DNA of 64,000 nt, from positions 41,907,686 through 41,971,685 of the forward strand of contig NC_083604.1 of NCBI RefSeq assembly GCF_029168945.1. The letters run 5' to 3'. This document shows positions 44,501-58,309 of the stretch, one piece after another. Within the stretch, counting starts at the first letter, position 1, and each line of letters opens with the position of its first letter. Position numbers and translations under genes: made by a program. The DNA is from Cannabis sativa. Taxonomy: Eukaryota > Streptophyta > Magnoliopsida > Rosales > Cannabaceae. The notes under the pieces were generated by a model. It was not told the DNA's origin. It saw only the letters and a list, made by a program, of their open reading frames with translations, and searched no databases.

Positions 44501-45710
44501 AGGAAATATATATATATATCATATATATATTAAATTAAATATGTAATTATGATGATTATATTAATTTTAGGGGAAAAAACAGGAAAATTCTAAAAATGGT
44601 AAAATATTACAATATTACTATGGGCCGGCCCAATCAACATTTATACAGCCCACATTGAAAATATTACAAAAATACCACCTGACCTATAGCTTCAGCCGCA
44701 CGTCACGAACGGAGACGATGAAGAAACCTCCATCGATCCAGTCTACTACGCAACCAGAATGAAACCAAATCGAGCGTAGAACAACCATAAATTCTGGGAA
44801 ATTTGATTGGAAAAGAAGAACTCCAAGGATCTCAACAGAAAATTACAAAAAAAAAAAAAACAGAAAAACCGTGAAGAAACTGAAATTAAACATTTGATTT
44901 CGGTTTTTATCGTTCAAAATCACTCAATCAAGCCTCGAAAATCCAGATTGAAGCAATGTAAATCTGTATTAAACAGATTTGGAGCTCCCCCTCGAATCCA
45001 AAAAAATGTATGATATGAAAAAAATTTCAACAATGAATATACGTCATATACAGTTGCATTCTGGTTGATTCACTGGTGTACAACAGGCAATTCAGATTCT
45101 TAAAAACAAAAAACAAGATTTGTTTCTAATTAATGAACCAAACGTTACGAATAAGGCTGTTTTTAATTTTTTGCGTTGCATTACAGTTGCAATATCGTTT
45201 ACAAATTATGAAGGAGATTCACTTGACGTGTACCAAAAACTAGCAGATATATAATGTACGATTTATGTAAATGGTGGCAAATTAGTTTCATTGGAAATTG
45301 ATCTGATTTAAATAATCATGATGAAAAGTCACAATGACAAACAACTATGTTAATTTGAGTAAAGAGTTGTGGTTTTTAAGTTGATTTACAGATGCATAAT
45401 CATTTTATAATAGTTTAATTACATTTTTTGCAGGAATTTATTTGGGAAAAGAGAAAGGAGAAAACACTTTGAGAAATGGTTAGTTTCTGAAATATTTTTT
45501 GACGTTTCTTAATAGTTTTATTTTAGTTTCCTAATAGATTAGTAACAGCAATAAAATAAAATAAAAATGGCAAAAGCAGGAATCAGGACAGGAAATACAA
45601 TGCTTGAACAAAGGGACAGAAATAGAAGTAAGTTTGTACTCTATTTCATAACAGAATCAAACCAGTTTTAAAATCATTGCCTTGCACTAATAACAATTTC
45701 AAAATCACAG

Positions 45711-48115
45711 GAAAAGAAAGACATTCCATTCCTAGTCTTCTGCAATAGACAATTTGATGATCGAATGAATTATGAAAATTATGAAGTTGGTGGACATTAC
45801 ATTTCAGCCAATTGTAACTATGAAGAATTACAACAGAAGCTGAAAGATGTCCTAGAATGCAACCAAGAAAACACTGTTTTGCAATTGAAATATCAAGTGA
45901 AGGAAGGATACCAACCATTGAGGATAAAGGATGATCAAAGCCTGCATTTCTACATACAACTCAAACTGAAGGACCCCGACTTCACAACATACCCATTGTG
46001 TGTGAATGTCATCAACAACCCAACAACAACCATCAATGCATCATTCTTGGGAAATGTCAATTCATTAATTACACATACAAGCGCCTTCGAACCGATCGAA
46101 TACAATACAGCAACAACAAAAGACTTAACAAATCAACAACATACAATTGAAGCTACAAAACAGGAAGATGGGGGAGAAAATTTTGATTTCATGGACTATG
46201 CAAAAATTGTGGCAGAGGAGATGGTTGAGCAACTGGAAAACAACAAAAACAGGGAACCAGAAATCATAGATTATGACGAACTACTAATCACAGATCCGCA
46301 ACATCCTGAAATAGAATAAGCACAAATATACAAAGACAAAGAAACACTCCAGAGTGTGCTTGGTTTTCATGCAATTAGGAACAACTTCCAATTCAGAGTG
46401 AAAAAATCATGTGCAAGAACATACAAAATTTGTTGTTTGGATCCAAAATGCAAGTGGGCACTAACGACATCCAGAAACGGGCCAACAAAGTCATTCATCA
46501 TTCGAAAGTATGACAGGAAGGTGATACACACTTGTGATCTAAACATAAGATTTGCCGACAAAAGACAAGCTAACGAAATTGATTGGAAACTACATCAAGC
46601 CACAGTTTACCAACATAAAAACAACTCAAACGCCACAAGACATCAGAGGAGAAATGAAACACAAGTATGGGGTGAGAATGAACTACATGAAAGCATGGAG
46701 AAGCAAAGAGCACGTGCAAGAAGAATTACGAAGAAAAGCCAACGAATCATACAAGCTGCTGCCAAGTTTTTTGCACATGTTGCAAAAAACTAATCCCGGA
46801 ACAATAGTGCACATGAAAACAGAGGAAGACAACAGCTTCAAGTACTTGTTTGTCGCACTAGATGCTTCAATAAAAGGATGGAAGAAGTGCAAACCTATAA
46901 TAGTTGTTGACGGAACTTTCCTTAAATCAACATATGGAGGTACATTGCTCTCTGCTTGTACACAAGACGCAAATGGGCACATTTTTCCACTAGCTTTTTC
47001 TGTTGTGGATTCAGAAAACAACAACTCATGACAATGATTTTTCACAAAAGTAAGAGAAACATATGGGATTAGAGAGGAACAATGCTTGATCTCAGATAGA
47101 CATGAGAGCACAATTAAGGCAGCTGCTCATGTATTTCCAAAAATCATGCATTGCTATTGTGTATACCACCTGTTAAGCAACCTAAAAGCAACTTTCAAGA
47201 AGAATGCAAGCAAGCTGGATAAACCATTCTTCGCTGCAGCCAGAGCATACACAGAGTGGAAATTTGAATACCATATGAGTGAGTTGGATAACTGGGACAT
47301 CCGTGTCAGACCATATTTACAACAAGTTGGATACCACAAATGGTCAAGATACCACTGCAAAAACAACAGGTATTCAACTATGACTTCAAACATTGTTGAA
47401 TCTCTAAATGCAGCAAACTTAGCAGCTAGAGAGCTACCAATCACAACACTGATGGAGTCATTGAGAGCTTCGATACAACAATGGACATACACAAACAGGA
47501 AAAAGCCACAGAAAAAAACAACATTTTTAACACCTACAGCAGAGAAGAAATTAGTCAACAACTTTGTGGACTCATTGACAGAAAATGTAAAATCTCTTAA
47601 ATTTTTAAGTTGCATTACGGTTTCTTAATAGTTTATTTTCCGCTTTATATACATAATAACAATTTTATAAATTTACTTAATTCCCAGGTAAAGCCAATAA
47701 ACGAGACTATGTTCGAAGTCGTAGAACTAACCAGATCATGGGTCATCAACCTCAAGGAGAAAACATGCAGTTGCAACCGATTCCAACTTGACGAGTTACC
47801 GTGTGCTCATGCGCTTGCTGTTATAAAAGAGATGAACTTGAATGTTTACAACTACTGTTGAGGTTATTACACAACAAGACATGGCTTGAAACATACAGCG
47901 GCTCAACATATCCGGTACACAATCACACAACATGGGATGTACCACAAAATATAAAAGATCTCATTTTTCTGCCACCAAACCAGAAAATAAGATCTGGAAG
48001 ACCAAGGAAACGAAGGTTTTTATCTGAATGGGATACAAAAAAACATAACAGGTGCAGCAAATGTGGTCAACACGGGCACAATCGAAAGACATGCAACAAT
48101 CAAGCAATAAAATAG
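45711..48115 (+). pseudogene. mudrA-like: MuDR-type MULE transposase, multiply disabled (copy 2)
   Basis: The exon layout matches copy 1: main exon 45711-47586, last exon 47688-48115. Lesions relative to copy 1 are a TAA at 46317-46319 in place of GAA, a 2-bp deletion near 46571, two Trp-to-stop changes at about 47029-47037 just after the NNNS segment, a TGA near 47860, and a 1-bp deletion near 47875. The SWIM finger keeps Arg (CGA) where copy 1 has a stop. The CCHC knuckle near 48047-48088 is intact. It cannot make a full transposase. Confidence 0.9.
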
Positions 48116-48682
48116 ATACATATGAATTATTTGAATTGTTTAATTCTGTGTGGGAATTCAAACAGGTTGATATGTTATATTCTATACACATGGGATTTGA
48201 TTTGTTAAAAATTTTAAACAGTTTGGTAATAGTTGCAAAATCGTTTTGCTACAGTTTTGACACTTCTTAAATAATTAGTACAAAAATAACTTCTTTATTA
48301 AAGTTTTAAAAAAAATCAGATAAGAATTGATAAAGCATAAGTAATTAAAGGAAAAAGGAGCAATGAAAAAACAATGAATAAAATACATTGATAGTCAATT
48401 TTAAAATACAAGTACATTGTTTGTATATAGTTGGAAAATAGTTTCTATATAGTTGTGCGACTGTATATAAAAACTTGAACAATTAGAAAAACATACAACT
48501 TCTACTGATACAAACATATAGAATAAACATATTATAAGGATTAATGTCAAATATCTTAAAAGTTTAAAACCGGATCCAAAGTATAAAACCAAATATAATA
48601 CCTAGATTCAACCAATAACACTAACTATTGTCTGATAATAGATTCAACCAATAACACCAAATAGTCACCAAATGAAAAGACC

Positions 48683-51600
48683 CTACTTTTTCAATTTAGA
48701 AGCCTTAGAAGACTTGCTTTGCTTCTCATCCTCGCTATCAATGCTTTCATCAATTTTCCTTTGGCCATATGAGAAGAAAAGGGCAGCAAGTCGAGTACGA
48801 TAAACTTCGATGTCAAAATCTGCAGGAACATCTTGTCCATGAATGAAGAACTCGGCAAATGCAGCCACATATGTGCCGCAATCACTATAAAAACAGAAAA
48901 AGGAAAAACAGTTTAGCAACTAAAAAACAACATAAAATAAACTTAAAAGAAACAACTCACTTTCTCTGCTGAGACGGCAGACCACTAATCTCCACAATTC
49001 TTAGAGGAACTGTAGGGTCAGAACCTAAAGCAGGAGCATGTGACCTATTCTTCCAGAAACCAAGATGATCAAAAAACAAAGGGAGCAACACAGAATAAGC
49101 CTTCATGGAATTCCTAGCTGCATCATTCATTTTTGCAGTCCTCAAAGAATTATACAGAAACAAAATCCCTTCATTCAAGTCAAGACGACCAAACACCCAC
49201 TGACTTTCCCTCCTTAGATTGATGATGAATAACACATGATCGGCTTCATACCAAGACTTAAAACACGGAATGCGCAAACCTCGAATGTAATGAGCTATTG
49301 GGTGGGCAGCGTGAATGTGCGACATCTTAGTCTTCATTGACTTGGCTTTGTTAAATTTGTGGTACAAAGCTTGGATGGAATCATCAAAGAGACAATCAGT
49401 TGTCGCAAAATTCAATGTCACATCGGAAGAATATTTACCTTTTTTCCTAAGGTAATAGAATATGGTGTTCATATGCTGAAACAAAAACATCACAGAAACA
49501 CAAATGAAAAGGTTGAACAACTGTTTAAAAACTTTAATACAGTATCTAAACTTAAAAACATTTAAAAAGCAACTGAAAACCAACTATCATGAACTATAAT
49601 GGAAAATGGAAACTTTACCGAGTCATTTATAAACATGTCGCAGGTAGCCAAATGATAAAATCATGTTTTATCCTCCACGTAATCAACACCTAACCTAAAA
49701 CCCGGTGAAAATTTCTTCGCACCATCAACATAACAGTTGTAATGCATAAAAGAACAAACAAACAACAAAAACACAATATTAAAACCAGAATAAAACTGAA
49801 AAATAAAACAGAATACAAATACAGATTTAATAAAAATAGTCACCTAGGATGTTTAAGCAAGCCTTGACCAATCCACGCGTCAAACTTTGCCTCAATCTCA
49901 GGAGATACGGGATCAGCAAATGAATCATTGAGAGCATAAAGGCCCTTCACATAAGTAACCATTTTAAAATCCCTATCATCCCCAACTGATTGAGAACCTG
50001 AGGACATTAACTCCATTGGAGTGCTCCCCTCATCAGCCGGCCCGAAATCAACAAAAGGAAATTTCAAGGCCGGAGCACGCTTCCTCTTATCCAACAGAGG
50101 TGTATCAGATACAGTGTCCTCAGTTTCTTCATCAGTATGAAGGGCAGCTGACTTTTGACCAACAACATCTGGATTGGGTTGGGGAACCTAAAAAACAAAG
50201 ACTGGAATTAAACAGTTGCAAAACAAACAGAAAACTATTAAGCAACCAAAATGAAACATAATTTTCTTGCAAACAAATCAAGATGCACTTACATGGATTT
50301 TACCAATAGCCTCCAAGCCAGCCAACACAACTTGATCATCATCTATTTCAAGCTGGCTTAACCCATCAAAAAAACCGCCCCCCTTTAATCCAGACTTATT
50401 GCCCTCTGGCTTCTCAACATCCTTAGTCTTCTCATCACTGCCTCCAACAGCCTAAGATGGATTCACATCAGAAGGAGGAACATCATTAACAACCTTATCA
50501 GCATCATCAGCATCACCACCATCTTTAACCAACTCATCACCATCATCGGAGTCAGAATTAATATTTTCAGGATCAGGCAGTTCCTTCTCATCATCCTCAG
50601 CATCATCATCATCATCAGCATCATCATCAGAATCTTGAGTTACTAATTCATCAGATGACTTTCCCTGATTCAAACAACACAAATGCAACTTAAAAGAAAC
50701 AGTAAAGAAACTAAAAACAAAGTATGAAAAAACAGAAACAATAAACTATGAATAAATACCTCATCAGAAGGACGACGATGAATGGCATTAACCTTCTCCT
50801 GAATATCCTTAGTTACAGTCATTACGGACTTGAAATTAAGATCAACAAAACACCTCAAGGATATGAAGTCTTCAGCCAATGATGCTTGATTCGAAATGAC
50901 CATCTCCAACTTAGATTTCATCAAATCAATATCCTCTGAATCAGATTTCTTTGAAGATGACCCACTCTCAAATGTTTGCTTCGATATACCACGGTCATCA
51001 ATAGACTCATCAAGAAATAAACCTTCAAGTTGAAGCTTCTGCCTCTCTTCATCAGTAGGACACATGTTTTTGATCTTTAACTTAACAGCATAATCAAACA
51101 GAATATAAAAATGAAAAAAAAAACGATTAAAAAATCAAAATATTAACAACGGCATAAAACTGAAAAAAAACAGTAAAGCAACTGTATTTTACCTTGTTCA
51201 ACGACAAATCAAAAATCTTGCCCTTCAAGTCTCGAAGAGTTGGATTTTTAGTCACAATGGTGTTGCTCCAATTCAGAATCCTTGGAATCGTAGATGAAAC
51301 TCTTTTACAGAAAGAGTTGACCATAGTAGGACAACATTCATAAAACCAAACAGTAAAAACCCACGGACATCCCAAAGCCCTATACCAACCATCATACTGG
51401 CCTCCCTTCTCTGCCTTCTTATTTTTCATTATAATCTCATGCTGAATTCTACCTTTGAATGAATCAATAGGCAATTCAAAGGATTCCCTACCCCAACAAT
51501 ACTCGTCCCACCGACCGCTATCCACAACATCTAGATCAAACCTAGATACTTCTTTATCAGGAGTATTACTAGAAGAAAACACTGAATAAAATACAACACA

Positions 51601-52850
51601 GCCATTTTCAATCCAAGGGACTCATCCAAACCCCACCTACTACCCAAAAAGCATCCTCAATAGCTTTGTGGTCAATGGTTTTTACACCACGAAAATAGAT
51701 TTCTACCAACTGATTTGATTCCTGTGAAAACAACAACTTGTTGCAATCACCGAAACAATCAATTCCAGTAATCAAATAAAATTCCTCAGCACTAAACCGT
51801 ATGCAACGGCCAGCAACCTTAGCCCAAAACTCTTTAGGATTGGACTGGAAAACTTCCCTCAGTAATAAATTATGAACAACTTGGGGATGAAAAACAAACT
51901 CAGGCATATCTAGAAAATGACCAAACTGAGTCTCACGAAACATGGACAGTAAATTAACAGATAAAGATTTCTTAATATTATCAATGACAGAAAAAAGACT
52001 AGTGCAAACACATTTAGATCTGTAGTAATTAGATGGACTAAATTTGTAGACCCAGACCTGCAACATAACCAAAATGGCCACAGTAAATTATTAATTGGGA
52101 ATAATGCAGTATGGCAACTAAAATAACACTATAACAAAACAAAAAAAAAACTACCAAACAGATACAACTATACAAATATAAACTGCAAACATCTGAAATC
52201 ATATTGATACCTAAAAACTAACAGCAAACAACTATACCTAATGAAAATCCAAAAACACATCAAACATAACAATATTAAACTATAAAAAAAAACTAATAAG
52301 AAACTACAGCCAACTAATTACACACATTAAAACGAAAACAAATACAAAACCTATAACACAAATGAACACTGTAAAGAAAGAAAACACGATGAAATTAAAA
52401 AGCCAAACCCAGAAAAGAACAAAATAAATTGCTCAAAACTAAAAATAAAGACCTAAAAACTTAAACAACATCAAACGAAATTTTAAAAAGGAAACCCTAA
52501 AATTTCACAAAGTAGACTGAACAAAAAAACGCAAAATCTGGAAATACACTAAAATGTTCAAAAAGGGGGAAACGAAAATGAAACTGAAAACCAACCTCTG
52601 TTCGAACTTCGGCAGCAACACTAGCTTTTTTACCAGAAATTTCTTCAACCATTTGCTCCTCCACACTGAGCTTCGATTTCTTCTTAGCATGTGGCCTCCC
52701 ATGCTTGGTTAAAGGAGGATCAAAATCAGAATCCTCCTCTTCAACAATCGGACGTTTACCCTTTGCTTTGTTAGCTAGAGATTTCAAGCCCATTTTCGAA
52801 TTTTTTTTCTGAACTGGGGAAGGAGATGAGGATGAACGAGTGATGGCCAT
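48683..52850 (-). pseudogene. MULE-borne DUF1985/Ulp1-like C48 peptidase gene, disabled (copy 2)
   Basis: The eight-exon model is 52850-52596, 52057-51193, 51080-50760, 50664-50293, 50187-49844, 49744-49619, 49475-48961 and 48884-48683. Exon 2 shows the DUF1985-type region openly, with VHNLLLREVFQSNPKEFWAK and FYLITGIDCFGD. Lesions are frame changes near 51600, a stop near 50452, loss of the TAG acceptor before exon 6 (copy 1 GTAG, copy 2 TTAT), and a Trp-to-stop at 49661-49663. The catalytic His is replaced by Gln (ESQW, codon 49200-49202) and the Asp position is Asn (YNSL), while the Cys motif (SDCGTY) remains. The protease would be inactive even without the frameshifts. Confidence 0.85.
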
Positions 52851-53265
52851 TTTATAAAGAAATTGGAAACAAGAATAAACTGAGAGGGAAAAAAACGTGA
52901 GGAATCGTGGGTTGAGTGGAAGTTGAAAATTTTTGGAAGAACATAAAATGAGAGGGAAAAAACCGTGATGAATAGTGGGTAGTTATGCTTCAACAATGGA
53001 GGTTATTGATCTTCCAAACAAAAAAAAAACTGAAAAAAAATCGAAAATCAAATGAAAAGAAAAGGAAAAAAGAGAGGGAAGAGAGTTGAAGTTGATTGAT
53101 GTATGATGGGAATGACACACGTGTCTGTGCATGGAAATGATGTGTAAGTGGTATAATTGTAATAAAAGAAAGAGGATAAGTAAAAATATTGATGTAGGCG
53201 TGTAGGGGTAAATTTGTAATAAATTGTGCAAAATAGATTTTTGGTGTAAAAATTTCTAATTTTAG

Positions 53266-53968
53266 CCCTAAAATAATTATTCGACAAGATTAATTTAAAA
53301 ATAATCAATAAATTATTTTTAATTTAAAATTAACTTTATATTACTTTATTTATTAATATTTTTTATTTCCTTATAAAATATTATTTAAGATTAATTTATT
53401 TCAAAATAAAATTTAATTAACACTACTAATTTGTGTTATTATAATTTTTGTACTATAATGTGGCATCTAAATAAATGACACGTGTCTCGCATTCTATATC
53501 CTGGGCAGATGATTATACTCCTAGCATGCTATGCAAGTTGATATAATACTCAAGGTCACACATACGTAGCAGGATGTCCGAACAAGCTCACGACATCCGA
53601 CCAACCTAATCACGTAAGTAATTCGCATGTACCGACTAGGAGATGTGAGTTGGCAATTTCAAAGATGGACGTTGTTATTTCCAAGCTTACATGTCACAAA
53701 GACAATCCCTACATTTGTAGAATTAATTCGTATCTTCAGAGAATAAATGCTATTAATTTAGATTTCTCAATCTCTTCATTGTAATTATGGAAATATGCTA
53801 ATTTCCTATTTTATTTGTTATAGATTAAGGAAAACCATTCTTTGTGCAATTAGCCCTTATAAATACTAGTAGTTTAATCTCACTATTTAGGGGCACAAAT
53901 TAATTCAGAGAGAAAACACTCAAGAGTGAAACCTCGATCTAAGAGTGAATTGCTCAAAGATCATAGTA
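53266..53968. other. AT-rich DNA and left part of a possible LTR
   Basis: From about 53450 there is lower-AT sequence with a CTTATAAATACTAG TATA-like site at about 53857 and an AGGGGCACAAATT leader. Together with 54418-54560 this resembles a retrotransposon LTR or a lost promoter. I found no terminal dinucleotides or duplication to prove it. Confidence 0.3.
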
Positions 53969-54417
53969 CAGTAGAACCTCTATTTAAGAATACTCTATTC
54001 AAGAATAACCTCTAATTTATTATAAAAAAATAAGTCCAAATTTGGGCCAGTTATAAATAAGAATAACCTCTATATTATAATTAGTTATAAATTTTTTAAG
54101 TCCCGTATTAATAAAATATACCTCTATATAAGAATAATTGCATCTTAAAATATATATATACATATATTTTATAAATTTATTTATATAGAATTAATAATTT
54201 TATTTCAAATTATAGTACATGTATAAATATTATATGTACTCGAAAATAATTTTAATATAATATAGTATTAAGAATTGTTTATTGGTATTTTTGTTACATT
54301 GATATTTTTTGATATTTTGATTTTTTTTTATTAAGTGTAACTCTATTTAGTTATAACCTCTCAATTCGAATATTATTTTCTTGGTCCCAAGTGTATTCTT
54401 GGATAGAGGTTCTACTG
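53969..54417. mobile_element. Pogo/Emigrant-like MITE with TA duplication
   Basis: The ends CAGTAGAACCTCTATTTAAG and, on the complement, CAGTAGAACCTCTATCCAAG are inverted repeats. They are flanked by TA on both sides (53967-53968 and 54418-54419). These termini closely resemble those of Arabidopsis Emigrant/Lemi1 pogo-like MITEs. The 449-bp interior is AT-rich and non-coding. Confidence 0.85.
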
Positions 54418-54564
54418 TAATTGCTTTCGAGAGAGATCAGAGTATTCTTACTTACTCTTCTGACAAGTCAATACAACAAAAAGGAAAGTAGGCTATTACC
54501 AGCTATAAGGGGTTGAACCTCTATAAATCTGGTGTTTTCTTTACTTTATGCTCTTTGCTTTCTT

Positions 54565-55855
54565 TTATTTGATTATACTAACACCTGGAAATCGTGCTTT
54601 CAACCATGATAACACTTCCTTAAGAGCCATGGATTCAGCAATCTCTGGAAGAACTTGTCTAATCCACAGTCCTGTAATCCCAACCACGACCCGACCCTTA
54701 TGATCCCAAACAACTCCACCAAAACCATGCATTTCCTCCTCGTCAAACAATGCAGCATCAATATTCACATTGAATTTTTCATAACCTGGTTTAGACCATA
54801 ACTCAGCCTCATTCGAAAGATACCAAGTATCAAACGTAGGAAACAAACTTCTTTCTTGAGCTTTTCTCCACTGATCAAGAATGATACGAGCCAAATTGAC
54901 AACAAACTCCACCTGACTTTTCTTACCCTTCCATAAGAGTTGATTTCGTGCGAACCAAATTACCCAAACCAACATCACCGCCTGAACAATTTGTTCCTCA
55001 CCCAATCGTGAGAACAAATGAAAAAACCAGTCCCCAAGCGACTCTACATCAACTAGAATCATAGCCAAACTCGCTACCCGCCAACAATTCTGTGCAAAAT
55101 CACAGGCAACTAAACAGTGCAAAATTGATTCACCTGTCCCATGAAAAATTAGACACAAGAAAGAGACATCCACATGTTTAGTCTTCAAATGAACTCTCGT
55201 AGGAAGACACCCATTAACGACCCTCCATACACAATTTTATACCTTTGGAAGAAATTTAATTGCCAAAACTTATTCTAAAACACCACAACCTCCCCATCCA
55301 CACTACCCTCACGGTTTGCCTGTATACTTGCCAGAGATTCAAACCCCCAAGACCAGAGATTCAAACCCTTAACTGTATACTCGCCAGAGATTCAAACCCC
55401 TAAGACCAGTAATCCTTAGTAACCAAATTGAAAAGGGAAATACCAAGAATATTAACTGCCACTTCTTCATCAAATAAATCTTTGACAACATCAACATCCC
55501 AAGCTTTCTCACACACCACAAAAAGACTACTAACCTTTTCATTAGCCAAACTAGGATCCAAACTACCTTCACTCGAAATTGACTCATTCGGAAGCCATGG
55601 TCCATGGAGCATCAAATAAAAGAGTCTTCTCTCTATTACCAATTCCCTTTCGCACCCCCTTACAAATCAAATTCTTTACCGCAACAAGACTTCCCCAAGT
55701 ATAACACCAAGTTTTACCGAAAGAAAGTTCTCATTTTTAAAGTACCGAGCTTTGTACACTCTAGAAACTAATGAATCAGGCTTGGTCAAGAACCTCTAAG
55801 CTTGTTTACCCAACATAGCCAAGTGAAAATCACGAAGAGAGCGGAACCTAAAAAA
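54565..55855 (-). pseudogene. L1-type LINE remnant: reverse transcriptase tail, zf-RVT and RNase H-like region
   Basis: The minus strand from about 55850 reads SLRDFHLAMLGK and SLVSRVYKARYF, the usual end of a plant LINE reverse transcriptase. A frame with GPWLPNE and KDLFDEEVAVNI (55642-55400) follows. A longer open stretch (55188-54565) has HGTGESILHCLVACDFAQ, VWVIWFARN and FNVNIDAALFDEE, i.e. the zinc-binding reverse-transcriptase tail and an RNase H-like domain. Several frame changes and a short direct repeat (GAGATTCAAACCC near 55335, 55360 and 55390) break it. The N-terminal endonuclease and most of the reverse transcriptase are absent. Confidence 0.75.
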
Positions 55856-58095
55856 AAGTTTTTTTAGTAATTAATTTTTTAGCACTCAAATTATTGAGAT
55901 ATTTACAGTAAATTTTATACTAATTTAAAATTATTATGCATATGACTCTAATAAGAACTATTTACAGTAATAAGTCTTTTGTGCCATTAAATTGTTACAA
56001 CTATATTATTTTAACTAAGTAATCACACGTTTGAGATATTATTTGGTTGCAATTTATTTCATTTGACAAGTGAGGAACAAGGCTTATTAGGATCAGGTTG
56101 TTTGGACTATTCCCTATATTATTAAAAAGTTAAAGTTTGAAATTTGTTCTAAAAGATGATTATTAGTACAAGGGATAGTAATTGGTTTAGAAGTTTTGTT
56201 ACATGAATAGTTTAGTGAGCTTTGATGTAAGTTCTAATTGATTTGTTTCTTTATATATACTAGTTAAATTTCACGTGTAGCACGTGGTGGTTAGTATATG
56301 AATTACATACATTGTATCATGTTAAATTTACTCTTAATATTATAGTATTTTTTTAAAAATCTTGCAAAAACTTAAGACATAAATAAGTCAATAATAATCT
56401 TTATTATTTTAAAAAATATATCATATTTATTTATATTTTATGCAATAAACATAATTCTCCTTTAAATTAAGTTGCTAAGTTAGTTATTTTTTTTCCTTGC
56501 ATAAGTTAAAAATTTATAATTTTGTGTATTTAAACTTTCTATGTTATTTCTATCTCATAGAGAAATTTTATTTATACCCCCAAACTTATAAATAAACCTC
56601 ATTTCAATAATTTTTATTTTACATTAAATATATATTTTAATTATATTAGTTTTTTTTTTTAATTTTTCTTCCAAATTATTTTCTTAAAAAATATATCTAT
56701 TACGCAAAAATAAATTATATTATAAATATTATAAAAAAAATATGTGAAATTTATTAGAAAAAAAAATCATACACAATTTAAAAAAAAATGAAAATAAAAT
56801 TAGAAGTGTTGAAATTAACACAAAATAATATGAGAAAAAAAATATAAAAATTATTAAAAGTGATTTTTTAAAATTTATATTAAACTCAATTTTTTTTTAA
56901 ATATTAGGGTATACTTTTAATTTTGTGGAGCGCAAATAGAACTCCCCTATCTCATATCAGGGGCGAAGCTAGAAAGAAAATTGAAGTGAGACGACTACAT
57001 ATTTTTATAGCTTGTCCAGACTTTAAAATTTCAAGAAGATTATAGAATTAGATATTATAAAATGTATTTAATTATATTAAAGTGACTTTTATAGAATAAC
57101 ATTTTATATTTTGATCTTACACAGTTTCTAGGTAGTTCAAATCCCAACAATAATATTTTAGTTATTCTTTAAAAAAAGTAATCAAAATAAAAATAAAAAA
57201 ATTAAGGCGTGGAGTGTTGAACTTGTGACATTTTTAACTTTTAAAAAGATTCAGTACTACATCAAACAACCTTACTTAATTTTGTTTGACTAGAAATATA
57301 TTAGTATAAAGTCCTAAAAAAAAAATTATTTAGACCTAACTTCAGAAGACTACACCTAAGCCGAAACTAGCACTTGAGAAATTCTAACTAGACATAATAA
57401 TAATGAAAAAGACAAATCCTATATAAACTACTCCTATATAAGAGAACTTTGTGTGTATCAAATTAAATGTAGGTAAATATGTAAACTTCAACTTGTATAA
57501 GCGAAAGTGTGTTTTTTTATTAAATAAAATAATAAATAAATTATTTTTATGGATCAAAATAATTTTTTATTTTTTTTAAAAAAATATTTTAAATAACATA
57601 ATATAAGTTATTTTGTAGGAAGAAATATTATTATAGATTTTTTTTTTAAAAAAAATTGACAGTATTAATTAATTACAAAATGTTAATTGGAGAGAAATAT
57701 TAAGATTGACCTAAATAATAGTGTATGTGGTTGTAATTTAATATCAGGTGAAGGTTAATTATGTAATTTACTTAGTGAAGCCCTAAATATATTCCCACTT
57801 TTATAGTGGTTATAAATATATATTTGGAGGATAGGGAATTTGAGCTTGGGACCTTCTCTTTGTTTGTTAATTTGTTTTGGATGTAATGGTTTCTAATTGT
57901 AATGGATTTTCTCATTTATAAAATAATAATAAAAAAAAAATTGAAAACGAAAAAAAAAAGAACATGGAAGTAAAGGATGAGTCATGTGGCCACCTTTTAA
58001 CAACTACTCACAATTCAGAAAAACAAAAGGGAAATTTGTTAAAATATACTTAAAAATTTAGACTATTCTTTTAATATACCACCTTTAAATAAATA
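55856..58095. other. Long AT-rich intergenic stretch
   Basis: There are no coding frames of interest and no bounded repeat that I could define. The DNA is dominated by A/T homopolymer tracts. Confidence 0.4.
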
Positions 58096-58309
58096 CTCTA
58101 AATATTCTCCAAACACACTAAAATCTCAAAATTACCCTTACAATTCAAAAAGTCTCTTCTCCCACTCTCTCTCTCTAACTTCCCCCCTTTATTCCCATCT
58201 AGCCCCAAACCTTTCAAGCCTCGACTGACACGAGCTCCGACCGACCAAGACGACCCACGACCGAGAAGACCCATGACGACTTGCGACGACCCATGACGAC
58301 CCAAGAGAA

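Larger units (their letters stand above)
44571..53256 (+). mobile_element. Mutator-like element with Ulp1-like gene (MULE copy 2), 9-bp target duplication
   Basis: This 8686-bp element runs from GGGAAAAAACAGG to GTAAAAATTTC and is flanked by a perfect 9-bp duplication TAATTTTAG (44562-44570 and 53257-53265). This fixes the family's ends and shows that it lacks obvious terminal inverted repeats. It carries the same two convergent genes as copy 1, with high similarity in exons and lower similarity in introns. Both genes are more damaged than in copy 1. The GGGCCGGCCC palindrome near the left end is at 44622-44631. Confidence 0.92.
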
